From Clostridiales bacterium (lineage in GTDB: Bacteria > Bacillota > Clostridia > Lachnospirales > Lachnospiraceae), in NCBI GenBank assembly GCA_019423795.1, contig JAHZAT010000069.1, positions 1 to 64,000 of the forward strand: 64,000 bases of DNA, read 5' to 3'. Below are positions 54,211 through 63,391 of the stretch, piece after piece. A program made the translations under genes and the position numbers. Positions within the stretch are counted from its first letter, which is position 1. The number at the start of each line of letters is the position of its first letter. The notes below the pieces were generated by a model. It worked only from the letters and a program-made list of their open reading frames with translations. It ran no database searches and was not told the origin of the DNA.

Positions 54211-56199
54211 TTAGATGAAATCCTGACGTTCTAATGCAACTAAGATGTCACGACCTTCTTTTACACCTTCAATGATACGACGTGTCTGAGCACTGTCACC
54301 GATGTTAAGAACTTCAACACCTTCATAGATGAAGTGGTTGTATAATTCCTGAAGAGAAGGAGTTGCAGACTGCATTCCAAGACATACAAATCCATAATCA
54401 AAGTCTAATTCAAGATCTTTATAGTCATGTTTTACAATAAAGCTATGTTCTTTTACTTCTAATAAAGAAGCGTTTGGATACTGAGTTACTTTATTTTTAT
54501 TCATGAATTCAATAGAACCAGTCTTTGTGATAAAGTCAAGGTTTTCACCAAAGTGAGCTTTCTGCTCAACGATTGTTACATCAGCTTTTCTAGGAACAAA
54601 GAATTCAACAACGTCAAGTCCTACGTTACCACCACCGATAACAACAACTTTCTTTCCTGTTAAATCTTCAGGATAAGAATCTACATGATCTACAAGATCA
54701 AAAATTGTAGATACGTTTCCAGTTTCTAAGTTTTCCTTTAATCCAGGAATATTTGGAAGAAGTGGAACAGATCCTGTAGCATTTACAACGATATCTGGTT
54801 TGAAACCTTCAATGAATTCAATAGAAGCTTCTGTATTCTTGCAGATAAACAGATTTTTAAGTTTCATTGCACGACGTTCTAAATACTGTGGGAAATATCC
54901 AAGACGCTGTTTGTTTGGCATCTTTCCTACACGGCGGGCAAGTCCTCCAAGTTCTCCGGATTTCTCGATAAGAACTGTAGAACAGCCAACTTCAGCAGCT
55001 GTACATGCAGCTTCAAGACCAGCAGTACCACCACCAACAACGACAACGTTGCAAGGTTTCTTTAATTTCTTATCTTTGTATAAGGAACCTGAAACAAGTG
55101 CAGGGTTAATGCTGCATCGAATAGGTTCATCACCTAAAGTTGCTGTACATCCATTGTTACAAGAAATACAACGATTGATATCATCTGTGTTACCAAACTG
55201 AACTTTGTTTACCCATTCAGGATCAGCAATCAGTCCACGTCCGATAGCGATCAGATCGGCTTCCTCATCTTCAAGAATACGATTTGCAACTTCTGGTTCA
55301 CGGATATTACCGCTTGTCTGGCAAGGTTTACCAGTTTTTTCTTTAATGGCTTTTGACATATAAGATTTCCATCCATCTGGAAGGTAATCTGCGTCATACT
55401 GGTACTGAATAGAACATGTAAGTCCAGCAGAAACATCAAATACGTCAACATAATCTTTGAAATATTCAACAATCTCTAATGTATCATCTAATGTGTTACC
55501 ATCTTCAGCAAGTTCATCAGCACTGATTCCTAAGAAGATAGGAATATTTTCACCAACTGTCTCACGAACAGCTTTTAATACTAATGTAGTGAAACGTGCA
55601 CGATTCTCTTTAGAACCGCCGAATTCATCAGTACGATCATTTGTTGTTGGAGATAAGAACTGGTTTAATAAGTAACCATGTCCGGCCTGAATCTCAACAG
55701 CATCAAATCCTGCTGTAACTGCACGTTTTGCTGCTTCAGCAAATTTGTTAACGATTGTATAAATCTCATCGGTTGTTAATGCTCTTGGAATATCTCCACC
55801 AACTCTTGATGGGATATCAGATGCAGATACTGGCTGGATGTTTGTCATCTTACCATTCGCTGCAGATCCAGCATGGTTTAACAAAATGCTGACTTTAGAC
55901 CCACAGTCATGAATGCTTTCGCATAATCTGTAAAGACCAGGAATGTAATTGTCATGGTCAATACGAAGCTGATAAGCACCGCTTGCACCCTGTGGTGAAT
56001 AAACGCTTGCTGCTTCAATAGTGATCAGACCAGTTCCGCCTTTTGCACGCTGTTTATAATAATCAATGATTCTCTCATTTACTTCTCCGGTATGCTCAGC
56101 AAAATTTGTTCCAATGGGAGTCATGACAATACGATTTCTTAATGTCATAGATTTTACTGTGTACGGTTCAAATAATTTACGGAAATTCTTTGCTGCCAT
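54211..56199 (-). CDS. Flavin/iron-sulfur enoate reductase (OYE family), copy 2
   Basis: The 662-residue enzyme is a paralogue of the one at 42790 with the same domains: FMN barrel (LFEPYTVKSMTLRNRIVMTPIGTNFAEHTGE, GFDAVEIQAGHGYLLNQFLSPTTNDRTDEFGG), Fe-S site (CISCNNGCTATLGDEPIRCSINP), FAD (VVGGGTAGLEAACTAAEVG) and NAD (VVIGGGNVGLDVVEFF) domains. An A-H-G / A-G-H-G variation in the barrel and a shorter Fe-S loop separate them, so their substrates may differ. It is divergent from its own LysR gene at 56327 and convergent with yqeG. Reaction (C=C reduction) is by family; substrate by context. Confidence 0.92.
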   Translation of the reverse strand: MAAKNFRKLFEPYTVKSMTLRNRIVMTPIGTNFAEHTGEVNERIIDYYKQRAKGGTGLITIEAASVYSPQGASGAYQLRIDHDNYIPGLYRLCESIHDCGSKVSILLNHAGSAANGKMTNIQPVSASDIPSRVGGDIPRALTTDEIYTIVNKFAEAAKRAVTAGFDAVEIQAGHGYLLNQFLSPTTNDRTDEFGGSKENRARFTTLVLKAVRETVGENIPIFLGISADELAEDGNTLDDTLEIVEYFKDYVDVFDVSAGLTCSIQYQYDADYLPDGWKSYMSKAIKEKTGKPCQTSGNIREPEVANRILEDEEADLIAIGRGLIADPEWVNKVQFGNTDDINRCISCNNGCTATLGDEPIRCSINPALVSGSLYKDKKLKKPCNVVVVGGGTAGLEAACTAAEVGCSTVLIEKSGELGGLARRVGKMPNKQRLGYFPQYLERRAMKLKNLFICKNTEASIEFIEGFKPDIVVNATGSVPLLPNIPGLKENLETGNVSTIFDLVDHVDSYPEDLTGKKVVVIGGGNVGLDVVEFFVPRKADVTIVEQKAHFGENLDFITKTGSIEFMNKNKVTQYPNASLLEVKEHSFIVKHDYKDLELDFDYGFVCLGMQSATPSLQELYNHFIYEGVEVLNIGDSAQTRRIIEGVKEGRDILVALERQDFI

Positions 56200-56240
56200 A
56201 ATTATGATCCTCCAATATGTTTAATAGTTTTCTAAGAATA

Positions 56241-56269
56241 ATTATAGCAAAGTGAATATATAAATGCAA
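56241..56269 (-). promoter_or_regulatory. Promoter of enoate reductase copy 2
   Basis: On the minus strand TTGCAT (56264-56269), 17 bases, TATAAT (56241-56246) with extended TGC. ATAAA-N5-TTTAT (56292-56306) is centred near -64 and could be the LysR site. The LysR gene itself has an extended -10 TGGTATACT at 56279-56287. Confidence 0.6.
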
Positions 56270-56326
56270 TGAAGAATGTGGTATACTATCTATAAATAAA
56301 TTTTATGGATTGGGAGATCATAGATT

Positions 56327-57214
56327 ATGAATTTGAATCATTTATACTATTTTCGGGCATTAGCAAAGGAAGAACACTATACGAGAACTGCTGATATGCT
56401 GTCAATTACACAGCCAAGTTTAAGTCATGCAATTTCATGTCTTGAGGGTGAATTAGGGGTAAAATTATTCGAAAAACAGGGAAGAAATGCAAAATTAACA
56501 AAATATGGAGCTTTATTTTTAAGATATGTAGAACAATCTCTTGATATGCTAGATGAAGGAAAAAGAGTTTTAACAGAAACTTCAGGAATCAGCGGCGGAT
56601 TTATCGATATGGGGTATATTTTTACATTGGGAAGTCATTTTATTCCAAATTTGATCAAAAGCTATCTTGAAGAAAAAGGAGAAAATCATATCAGATTTTC
56701 TTTTGGACAGGGAACAACGAAAAAAATCGTAGAAGAATTAAAGGATGGGAAGTACGATCTTGCATTTTCTTCCTATATAGAAGGAGAAGATGAATTGGAG
56801 TTTATTCCGGTAGGACAGGAAGATTTGGTTCTTATTATGCCAAAAGATCATCCGTTGACAGAGAAAAAAGAGATTGATCTTATGGATACTGTTGATTACG
56901 ATTATGTATATTTTACAAGAAACAGTGGATTAAGACCGGTGATCGACAGTTGTTTTTCAAAGATTAAGAGGCAGCCAACGATTGCATATGAAGGTGAAGA
57001 AGATTCTTCAGTAGCAGGTCTTGTCGCAGCAGGATTTGGAATTGCGATCGTACCAAAAATTCCGTTGCTTGATACGATGGATGTCTGTATCCGTCCAATT
57101 GTATCGCCAGAAATTGAACGATATATTTATCTTGTATTAAAGAAAGATAAATATCTGACACCAGTTGTAAAGGATTTTATTTCATTTATTACAGAACAAA
57201 GTGAATTTGCTTAA
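56327..57214 (+). CDS. LysR-family regulator, copy 2
   Basis: The 295-residue regulator is a paralogue of that at 44945: MNLNHLYYFRALAKEEHYTRTADMLSITQPSLSHAISCLEGELGVKLFEKQGRNAKLTKYG, with an effector domain containing DMGYIFTLGSHFIPNLIKSYL. It is divergent from enoate reductase copy 2 across 127 bases that hold both promoters, the classical LysR arrangement. It probably controls that reductase in answer to a hydroaromatic acid or enone. Confidence 0.9.
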   Translation: MNLNHLYYFRALAKEEHYTRTADMLSITQPSLSHAISCLEGELGVKLFEKQGRNAKLTKYGALFLRYVEQSLDMLDEGKRVLTETSGISGGFIDMGYIFTLGSHFIPNLIKSYLEEKGENHIRFSFGQGTTKKIVEELKDGKYDLAFSSYIEGEDELEFIPVGQEDLVLIMPKDHPLTEKKEIDLMDTVDYDYVYFTRNSGLRPVIDSCFSKIKRQPTIAYEGEEDSSVAGLVAAGFGIAIVPKIPLLDTMDVCIRPIVSPEIERYIYLVLKKDKYLTPVVKDFISFITEQSEFA

Positions 57215-57231
57215 ATTATAGATGCAATGAA

Positions 57232-57261
57232 TTGAAAAAAGATAGAAATGTATGATATACT
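57232..57261 (+). promoter_or_regulatory. Promoter of the aroK fusion gene
   Basis: TTGAAA (57232-57237), 18 bases, TATACT (57256-57261) with extended TGA. Confidence 0.6.
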
Positions 57262-57329
57262 ATTTAAGGCCATACTTTGTATTTATGAAAAGATGGAATA
57301 TTTAGGATAGAAAAGGAAAGAACAAGAAG

Positions 57330-58112
57330 ATGAGTCAGTTAGAAGAGATTAGAGAGAGACTGGATCTGTGTGATAAGAAGATTGTCTCTGTATTAGAAGA
57401 GAGAATGGATATCATCAAAGAGATCATGGTCTACAAGAAACAAAATGGATTACCAATCCTTCAGCCGGAACAGGAAAAGAGACAGCGCAAGATGCTGCTC
57501 ACTCATGTGGATGAGAATACATATAAGGATGAGATTCTTGATATCTTTACATATATTGTAGAGAACAGCAGAAGAATTCAGGCAAAGACATTGTTTACAC
57601 ATAATATCTTGCTGATCGGATTTATGGGAGCAGGTAAGAGTACTGTTTCTACATATTTGAGTAAGATTCTTGCTTCCCCACAGGTTGAGATGGATGAAGA
57701 GATCGTTAAGAAGGAAGGAATGTCTATTAATAAGATTTTTGAGGAATATGGAGAAACATATTTCAGAAACTGTGAGACTAACCTTTTGATCGAACTTCAG
57801 AAGAAGAACAACCAGATCATTTCCTGTGGTGGAGGGGTCGCACTTCGTGATGAGAACGTCGCAGAGATGAAGAAGAATGGAAAGGTTGTTTTATTAACAG
57901 CATCACCAGAAGTAATCTTAGAGCGTGTTAAGGACAGCGATGACAGACCATTATTGCGTGGTAATAAGAATACAGAATTCATTTCTAATATGATGGAACA
58001 GCGTCGTCCAAAGTATGAAGCAGCTGCAGATGTTGTAGTAAATACAGATTATAAGACAGTAGAAGAGATTGCTGAAGAGATCGTCGTAAAGCTAACAAGA
58101 GGCGATAACTAA
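57330..58112 (+). CDS. aroK: Chorismate mutase-shikimate kinase fusion
   Basis: The N-terminal about 85 residues are an AroQ-type chorismate mutase (LEEIRERLDLCDKKIVSVLEERMDIIKEIMVYKKQNGLPILQPEQEKRQ), which turns chorismate into prephenate. The remainder is shikimate kinase with Walker A GFMGAGKST, the shikimate-binding Asp and Arg (VEMDEEI, FRNCETNLL), SCGGGVA and the RPLL lid. The 260-residue fusion joins an early and a late step of aromatic amino acid synthesis; such fusions occur in Clostridia. It is outside the catabolic island and has its own promoter. Confidence 0.92.
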   Translation: MSQLEEIRERLDLCDKKIVSVLEERMDIIKEIMVYKKQNGLPILQPEQEKRQRKMLLTHVDENTYKDEILDIFTYIVENSRRIQAKTLFTHNILLIGFMGAGKSTVSTYLSKILASPQVEMDEEIVKKEGMSINKIFEEYGETYFRNCETNLLIELQKKNNQIISCGGGVALRDENVAEMKKNGKVVLLTASPEVILERVKDSDDRPLLRGNKNTEFISNMMEQRRPKYEAAADVVVNTDYKTVEEIAEEIVVKLTRGDN

Positions 58113-58163
58113 AAAACATATATATTATTTTCAAGATCAGATGATCAGATGGAGGAAGAAGCA

Positions 58164-59348
58164 ATGCATGGATTTACTCAGTACACACCAACAAGGATTA
58201 TTTTTGGTAAAGCGACTCAGAAACAGGCAGGAGAGCTTGCTAAGAGATTTGGAGCAACCAAAGTATTTGTTGTATATGGTGGAGGAAGTGTTGTAAGAAG
58301 CGGATTATTAGATCAGGTTACAGCATCATTACAGGAAGCTGGGCTTGATTATATGACGATCGGAGGAGTAAAACCGAATCCGAGACTGTCATTTGCAAGA
58401 GAGGCAGTAAAGAAATCCATTGAGTTTGGAACAGATTTTGTATTGGCAGTCGGAGGCGGAAGCGTGATTGATACTTCAAAGGCTGTTGCACATGGAACCG
58501 CCAATCCAGAGACAGATATCTGGGAATTCTGGTCTAAGAAGCAGACGGTTACGAAATCTCTTCCAGTCGGAGTTGTACTTACACTGGCGGCAGCCGGAAG
58601 TGAGACAAGTGATTCAGCAGTTCTTACGAATGAGGATACTAAGATCAAACGAGGACTTTCTACAGATTTTAATCGTCCGGCATTTGCGATCATGAATCCT
58701 GAACTTACATACACATTACCAAAATATCAGGTTGGATGTGGGGTTGTAGACATTATGATGCATACATTGGATCGTTATTTTACTCAGACAGAGAATAACG
58801 AATTGACAGATGAGATCGCAGAAGGACTGCTTCGTACTGTGATCAGGAATGGCGCTGTTGCGATCAAAGATTCTCATGATTACAATGCGATGAGTGAGAT
58901 CATGTGGGCAGGAAGCCTTTCACATAACGGAATCACAGGTCTTGGAGCTGAGAAAGATTTTGCAGTTCATCAGTTAGGACATGAATTAAGTGCGAAGTTT
59001 GACATTGCACATGGAGCAAGTTTATCTACTGTGTGGGGCGCTTGGGCAGCTTATGTATATGATGCGAAACCAGCAAGATTTGCCCAGTATGCAAGAAGAG
59101 TCTGGAATGTTGAAGAAGCAGACGATGTGAAAGCAGCTCAGGAAGGAATCAAGAAAACAGTCGCATATTTTGCATCACTTGATATGCCGACAAGTTTCAG
59201 CGAAGCAACAGAGATCGGCTTAAAAACAGACGAAGAAGTGAAGAAAATGGCGCATGGATGTTCTTATGAAGGAACCAGAACGATTGGATCATTTAAGGTC
59301 TGTGATGAGAATGATATATACGAAATCTATAAATTAGCAAATAAATAG
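58164..59348 (+). CDS. Iron-containing alcohol dehydrogenase (butanol dehydrogenase-like)
   Basis: The 394-residue enzyme has the nucleotide fold (VLAVGGGSVIDTSKAVAHG) and iron ligands of the YqhD/BdhA type: Asp and His in VVDIMMHTLDRYF, His in AVHQLGHEL and His in DIAHGASLSTVWGAWAAYVYD. It interconverts aldehydes and alcohols with NAD(P)H. I start at ATG 58164, eight bases after GGAGG; the ATG at 58149 overlaps that site. It follows the aroK fusion by 51 bases and could be cotranscribed. A fermentative aldehyde sink is likely. Confidence 0.92.
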   Translation: MHGFTQYTPTRIIFGKATQKQAGELAKRFGATKVFVVYGGGSVVRSGLLDQVTASLQEAGLDYMTIGGVKPNPRLSFAREAVKKSIEFGTDFVLAVGGGSVIDTSKAVAHGTANPETDIWEFWSKKQTVTKSLPVGVVLTLAAAGSETSDSAVLTNEDTKIKRGLSTDFNRPAFAIMNPELTYTLPKYQVGCGVVDIMMHTLDRYFTQTENNELTDEIAEGLLRTVIRNGAVAIKDSHDYNAMSEIMWAGSLSHNGITGLGAEKDFAVHQLGHELSAKFDIAHGASLSTVWGAWAAYVYDAKPARFAQYARRVWNVEEADDVKAAQEGIKKTVAYFASLDMPTSFSEATEIGLKTDEEVKKMAHGCSYEGTRTIGSFKVCDENDIYEIYKLANK

Positions 59349-59377
59349 TTGATTCAACTATAGATTTAAGATAAAAT
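59349..59377 (+). promoter_or_regulatory. Candidate efp promoter
   Basis: TTGATT (59349-59354), 17 bases, TAAAAT (59372-59377). Confidence 0.45.
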
Positions 59378-59412
59378 AAGAAAAGATATAATTTAAGGAG
59401 GACAATTATAAT

Positions 59413-59970
59413 ATGGTTACAGCAGGAGATTTTAAGAATGGATTAACAATTCAGTTCGAGAATAACATCTACCAGATCATCGAATTCCAGCATGTAAAAC
59501 CTGGAAAAGGAGCAGCGTTTGTACGTTGTAAATTAAAAAATATCAAGAACGGTGGAGTTGTTGAAAAAACATTCCGTCCAACAGAGAAATTTGAAAACGC
59601 TCATATCGAACGTAAAGAGATGCAGTATCTGTACAATGATGGAGAATTATTCTATTTCATGGATAACGAAACATTTGATCAGATCGCATTAGGACCAGAT
59701 GTTATCGGAGATTCTTTAAAATTCGTAAAAGAGAATGAGAACGTTACAATCGTTTCTCACGCAGGAAATGCATTCCAGGTTGAACCACCTATTTCTGTAG
59801 AATTACTTGTTACAGAATGTGAACCAGGAGAAAAAGGAAACACAGCACAGGGTGCTACAAAACCATGTATCGTTGAAACAGGTGCGCAGGTAATGGTACC
59901 ATTATTCGTTAACGAAGGTGATACGTTAAAGATCGATACAAGAACTGGAGAATATTCTTCAAGAGTATAA
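59413..59970 (+). CDS. efp: Translation elongation factor P
   Basis: EF-P relieves ribosome stalling at polyproline. The three-domain protein has 185 residues: [38 protein letters not shown] with tip Lys32, and the C-terminal signature [31 protein letters not shown]. Strong AAGGAGG upstream. Confidence 0.98.
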   Translation: MVTAGDFKNGLTIQFENNIYQIIEFQHVKPGKGAAFVRCKLKNIKNGGVVEKTFRPTEKFENAHIERKEMQYLYNDGELFYFMDNETFDQIALGPDVIGDSLKFVKENENVTIVSHAGNAFQVEPPISVELLVTECEPGEKGNTAQGATKPCIVETGAQVMVPLFVNEGDTLKIDTRTGEYSSRV

Positions 59971-59977
59971 TCTTGTT

Positions 59978-60841
59978 ATGAAAGATAAGAATCGAGGAAT
60001 TTTATGCATCATACTGTCATCTTGTTCTTTTGCCCTAATGGCAATGTTTTTAAAGATGGCTGGGGATCTTCCATCGATTGAGAAGAGTTTTTTCCGTAAT
60101 TTAGTTGCATCAGTCATCGCATTTGTGATGCTTATTCGCAGTAAGGAAAAGATTCAGATTCAGAAAAGAAATTTGCATTGGTTTATTCTAAGGTCCCTTT
60201 TTGGGACCTTAGGTATTTTCTGCAACTTTTATGCGGTAGATCACCTGATGCTTTCAGATGCTTCCAGTCTGAATAAGTTATCGCCATTTTTTGTTATCGT
60301 ATTTTCTTATTTAGTACTGAAAGAGAAGATTACACCGACACAGTGTGCCTGCGTTATTGCAGCATTTGTCGGAAGCTTATTTATTGTGAAACCAAGTTTT
60401 GCGACTGGAGTAACACCAGCAGCGGTCATTGGTTTTGCCGGAGGAATGTGTGCAGGTTTTGCATACACCTGTGTAAGAAAACTAGGACTTCGAGGAGAGA
60501 AAGGTCCAATGATCGTATTTTTCTTCTCAACATTTTCCATGCTTGCATGTGTTCCATATCTGATCGTTGATTTTCATCCAATCTCTACACAGCAGATGAT
60601 CTTCCTGTTATTGACAGGACTTGCGGCAGCAGGTGGACAGTTCGGTATCACAGCAGCTTATACTTATGCACCAGCAAGAGAGATTTCTGTTTATGATTAC
60701 ACACAGATCATGTTTTCGGCAGTTCTTGGATTTTTGTTCTTTGGACAGCTTCCAGATTTGTTGAGCTTTATCGGATATTGTGTGATCGTTGCAGCAGGAG
60801 TGATTATGTTTCTTTATAACAAGAGACGTGGAGGAAATTAG
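59978..60841 (+). CDS. EamA/DMT-family transporter
   Basis: The 287-residue protein has ten membrane segments in two EamA repeats (first GILCIILSSCSFALMAMFLKMAGDLPSIEKSFFRN; second from VTPAAVIGFAGGMCAGFAYTCVRKLG). The family exports or imports small metabolites, including amino acids; the cargo is unknown. The ATG at 59978 is only seven bases after efp and has no clear ribosome site, so translation may be coupled to efp. It ends one base before the exonuclease gene. Confidence 0.85.
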   Translation: MKDKNRGILCIILSSCSFALMAMFLKMAGDLPSIEKSFFRNLVASVIAFVMLIRSKEKIQIQKRNLHWFILRSLFGTLGIFCNFYAVDHLMLSDASSLNKLSPFFVIVFSYLVLKEKITPTQCACVIAAFVGSLFIVKPSFATGVTPAAVIGFAGGMCAGFAYTCVRKLGLRGEKGPMIVFFFSTFSMLACVPYLIVDFHPISTQQMIFLLLTGLAAAGGQFGITAAYTYAPAREISVYDYTQIMFSAVLGFLFFGQLPDLLSFIGYCVIVAAGVIMFLYNKRRGGN

Positions 60842-61594
60842 ATGAAATTCATATCATGGAATGTCAATGGAATCAGAGCATGTGTGAAGAAAGGATTTTT
60901 AGATTTTTTCAATGAGGCAGATGCTGATATTTTCTGTATTCAGGAAAGTAAGATGCAGGAAGGACAACTTGATCTTGAGCTTCCAGGATACCATCAGTAC
61001 TGGAATTATGCAGTGAAGAAGGGATATTCAGGAACAGGTATATTTACAAAAGAAGAACCGCTAAGCGTTTCCTATGGTCTAGGAATCGAAGAGCATGATC
61101 AGGAAGGACGTGTGATCACACTGGAGTTTGAAAATTATTACTTTATTACAGTGTATACACCAAATTCACAAAGTGGGTTGGCAAGGCTTTCTTATCGTAT
61201 GAAGTGGGAAGAGGATTTTCTTGCTTATCTGAAGAAGTTAGAGGAGACAAAGCCTGTGATCTTTTGTGGAGATCTTAATGTTGCCCATACAGAGATCGAT
61301 CTTAAGAATCCAAAAACAAACCGCAAAAATGCTGGTTTCACAGATGAAGAACGAGAGAAGATGAGTTCACTGCTTGACAATGGATTTATCGATACCTTTC
61401 GTTATTTATATCCAGACCAGACAGGAATCTATTCCTGGTGGTCTTACCGTTTCAATGCGAGAAAGAATAACGCAGGGTGGCGTATCGACTATTTCATTGT
61501 ATCAGAGTGCTTAAAAGAGCGAATCAGTGATGCAAAGATCTTAACAGATGTGATGGGATCAGATCACTGTCCGATTGAATTGGATTTCAAATGA
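60842..61594 (+). CDS. xth: Exodeoxyribonuclease III / AP endonuclease
   Basis: The 250-residue enzyme repairs abasic sites. Motifs are [24 protein letters not shown] (metal-binding Glu), [10 protein letters not shown] (Asp/Asn), [10 protein letters not shown] and GSDHCPIEL (catalytic Asp-His). GGAGG precedes the ATG. It is in tight order after the EamA gene (no spacer). Confidence 0.97.
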   Translation: MKFISWNVNGIRACVKKGFLDFFNEADADIFCIQESKMQEGQLDLELPGYHQYWNYAVKKGYSGTGIFTKEEPLSVSYGLGIEEHDQEGRVITLEFENYYFITVYTPNSQSGLARLSYRMKWEEDFLAYLKKLEETKPVIFCGDLNVAHTEIDLKNPKTNRKNAGFTDEEREKMSSLLDNGFIDTFRYLYPDQTGIYSWWSYRFNARKNNAGWRIDYFIVSECLKERISDAKILTDVMGSDHCPIELDFK

Positions 61595-61618
61595 TTAAGT
61601 AAGGAATCTATATGTTGT

Positions 61619-61655
61619 GTCGGACTCGATAAAATTACCGACCGTGGATTGAAAC
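61619..61655 (+). repeat. Solitary CRISPR-repeat-like element
   Basis: GTCGG (61619-61623) pairs with CCGAC (61638-61642) and is followed by CGTGGATTGAAAC (61643-61655). The 3' end is that of many type I-C repeats, which have a GTCG start, a stem and a GTGGATTGAAA(C/T) end. Only one copy is present and no cas genes or spacers are seen. The loop is AT-rich and long, so it may be a decayed repeat, a stem in a leader, or chance. Confidence 0.3.
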
Positions 61656-61685
61656 AAATAATAAGAACAGAAAGAGGTAAGTCAG

Positions 61686-62354
61686 ATGGTAGAATTAACA
61701 AACAAAGAATTCTTTCAGGATTTAGATCAGACAATTGCAACAGAATTATTTGAACAGACAACTTATCCATGGGAGATTCTTCCCTTGATCAAAGATTTTG
61801 TGCTGAAAGTTGGACCAACATTATCGGCAGATGAATATGATCAGGTGGAAGAAGACGTATGGATCGCCAAAAGTGCAACAATTGCTAAGACAGCAACGAT
61901 CAATGGGCCAGCGATCATCGGACCAGATACAGAAGTGCGCCCAGGAGCATTTATCAGAGGAAATGCATTGATCGGTGCAGGCTGTGTGGTAGGAAATTCT
62001 ACAGAGATCAAGAATGATATTTTGTTTAATAATGTTCAGGTACCTCATTATAATTATGTTGGGGATTCTATTTTAGGATATAAATCTCATATGGGAGCAG
62101 GATCTATCACATCGAATGTAAAATCCGACAAGACAAATGTTGTGATCAAAAATGGAGAGGAAAAGATTGAAACAGGAAGAAAAAAGATTGGAGCAATCTT
62201 AAGTTCCCGCGTTGAAGTGGGATGTGGAACAATCCTGAATCCTGGGTCTATTGTTGGGCATGATACAAATATTTATCCATTGTCTATGGTACGTGGATGT
62301 ATCGCACCAAACAGCATCTATAAAAAAGCAGGAGAAATTGCCGAAAAACGATAA
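61686..62354 (+). CDS. Hexapeptide-repeat acyltransferase-like protein (GlmU C-terminal-like)
   Basis: The 222-residue protein is a left-handed beta-helix with hexapeptide repeats (IAKTATINGPAIIGPDTEVRPGAFIRGNALIGAGCVVGNSTEIKND, GDSILGYKSHMGAGSITSN, VGCGTILNPGSIVGHDTNIYPLSMVRG). It recalls the acetyltransferase half of GlmU but lacks the uridylyltransferase half. Members add acyl groups to nucleotide sugars or similar. RBS AGAAAGAGGTAAG. The acceptor is unknown. Confidence 0.82.
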   Translation: MVELTNKEFFQDLDQTIATELFEQTTYPWEILPLIKDFVLKVGPTLSADEYDQVEEDVWIAKSATIAKTATINGPAIIGPDTEVRPGAFIRGNALIGAGCVVGNSTEIKNDILFNNVQVPHYNYVGDSILGYKSHMGAGSITSNVKSDKTNVVIKNGEEKIETGRKKIGAILSSRVEVGCGTILNPGSIVGHDTNIYPLSMVRGCIAPNSIYKKAGEIAEKR

Positions 62355-62376
62355 GGCCTGTAATGGAGGAAACCAT

Positions 62377-63258
62377 ATGAAAGGTGCTAAATATATACTG
62401 ACAGCAGCAGTTATCGTAATGAGCAGTGTGATGATGACAGGATGTTTTAAGCCGTCAAAAGATTCGGTTGTGGAATCCAAATATTATCAGAGCCTTAAGG
62501 ATGAGAGAGATAAACTGTCTGTTCAGTTAAAAGAAGAAAAGAAAAAAACAAGTTCACTGAATAAGAAGATCAAAGCCATTCATGCAACTTCCGGAGACCA
62601 AAAGATTGCGGAGTATAAAAGCAAAGTGAAAGACAGCAGGATCATTAAAGTTGATTTTGCAACGAATACGATCAAGAATCAGAGCTTTGCGGTAACGAAT
62701 ATTCCTGTCTGCAAATATGTAAAAAAGATTGTGACAGGATGCAATCGAATGATCGGAATTACACCAACCGATGTAGAGAAGCAGTATAAACAAAGTTATT
62801 CTTATGCATTGATCGATGAAGATAACACAACATTCGAGTTCAAAGTATATGGCGACAGCTATATTGTGTTTGATGAGATTCCAGAGAATGTCTATGCATA
62901 TAATGGTGCTTCAACCGTTGGAGATGCGCTGATCGATGCCGAAGAGCAGAAGAATTACAGCAATGTCGCAGCAAGAATTGCTGATGCACAGATCATTGTA
63001 ACAGATAAAAAAATGAAATTTAATGATACAGCGATCAAAGTTTCTAAGATTGTTAGGAAAGCAAAAAAGTTATCTGGAAAAGATGCTGCGCAGGATACAA
63101 CTTCATGGGATGAGTATCGTTTTTATACAAGTGGTACGTTAACAAAAGTACTTCTTGGAGATAAAACAGTGATTGGCATTGAAGATAAAGATGGAAAGCA
63201 GACTTTCTATCAGATCAGTGACAAACAAAAGAAAAATCTGCAAAAATACATGAAATAA
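62377..63258 (+). CDS. Lipoprotein with coiled-coil segment, unknown
   Basis: The 293-residue protein has a lipoprotein signal (SSVMMTGCFKPS, Cys22), then a Lys/Glu-rich coiled coil (SLKDERDKLSVQLKEEKKKTSSLNKKIKAI, about 38-70), then a globular part of beta character (FEFKVYGDSYIVFDEIPENVY). No family is recognised. I start at ATG 62377 after GGAGGAAAC; the longer frame upstream lies inside the previous gene. It is cotranscribed with the hexapeptide gene. Confidence 0.75.
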   Translation: MKGAKYILTAAVIVMSSVMMTGCFKPSKDSVVESKYYQSLKDERDKLSVQLKEEKKKTSSLNKKIKAIHATSGDQKIAEYKSKVKDSRIIKVDFATNTIKNQSFAVTNIPVCKYVKKIVTGCNRMIGITPTDVEKQYKQSYSYALIDEDNTTFEFKVYGDSYIVFDEIPENVYAYNGASTVGDALIDAEEQKNYSNVAARIADAQIIVTDKKMKFNDTAIKVSKIVRKAKKLSGKDAAQDTTSWDEYRFYTSGTLTKVLLGDKTVIGIEDKDGKQTFYQISDKQKKNLQKYMK

Positions 63259-63270
63259 TAAGCAATAGGA

Positions 63271-63316
63271 GACGTTTTGGCATATAGAAGATATATGTTG
63301 AAACGTCTTTTTTTCG
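63271..63316 (+). terminator. Terminator after the lipoprotein gene
   Basis: GACGTTT (63271-63277) pairs with AAACGTC (63301-63307), with inner pairing, followed by seven T. Confidence 0.85.
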
Positions 63317-63391
63317 TGCTCTTTTTCGTAAAAATTCATGTAATAAAAAAATCTTTGAATTAGGTATTATATTTTTTTATAACAATATTTA

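Noticed and set aside
42790..57214. The island as a phage or transposon
   Set aside because: No integrase, transposase, terminal repeats or tRNA target were seen; codon use is like the neighbours.
57330..58112. The aroK fusion as part of the catabolic island
   Set aside because: It has its own promoter and a biosynthetic role; only its closeness links it to the island.
61619..61655. A CRISPR array
   Set aside because: Only one repeat-like unit; no spacers or cas genes. Kept as a low-confidence repeat.
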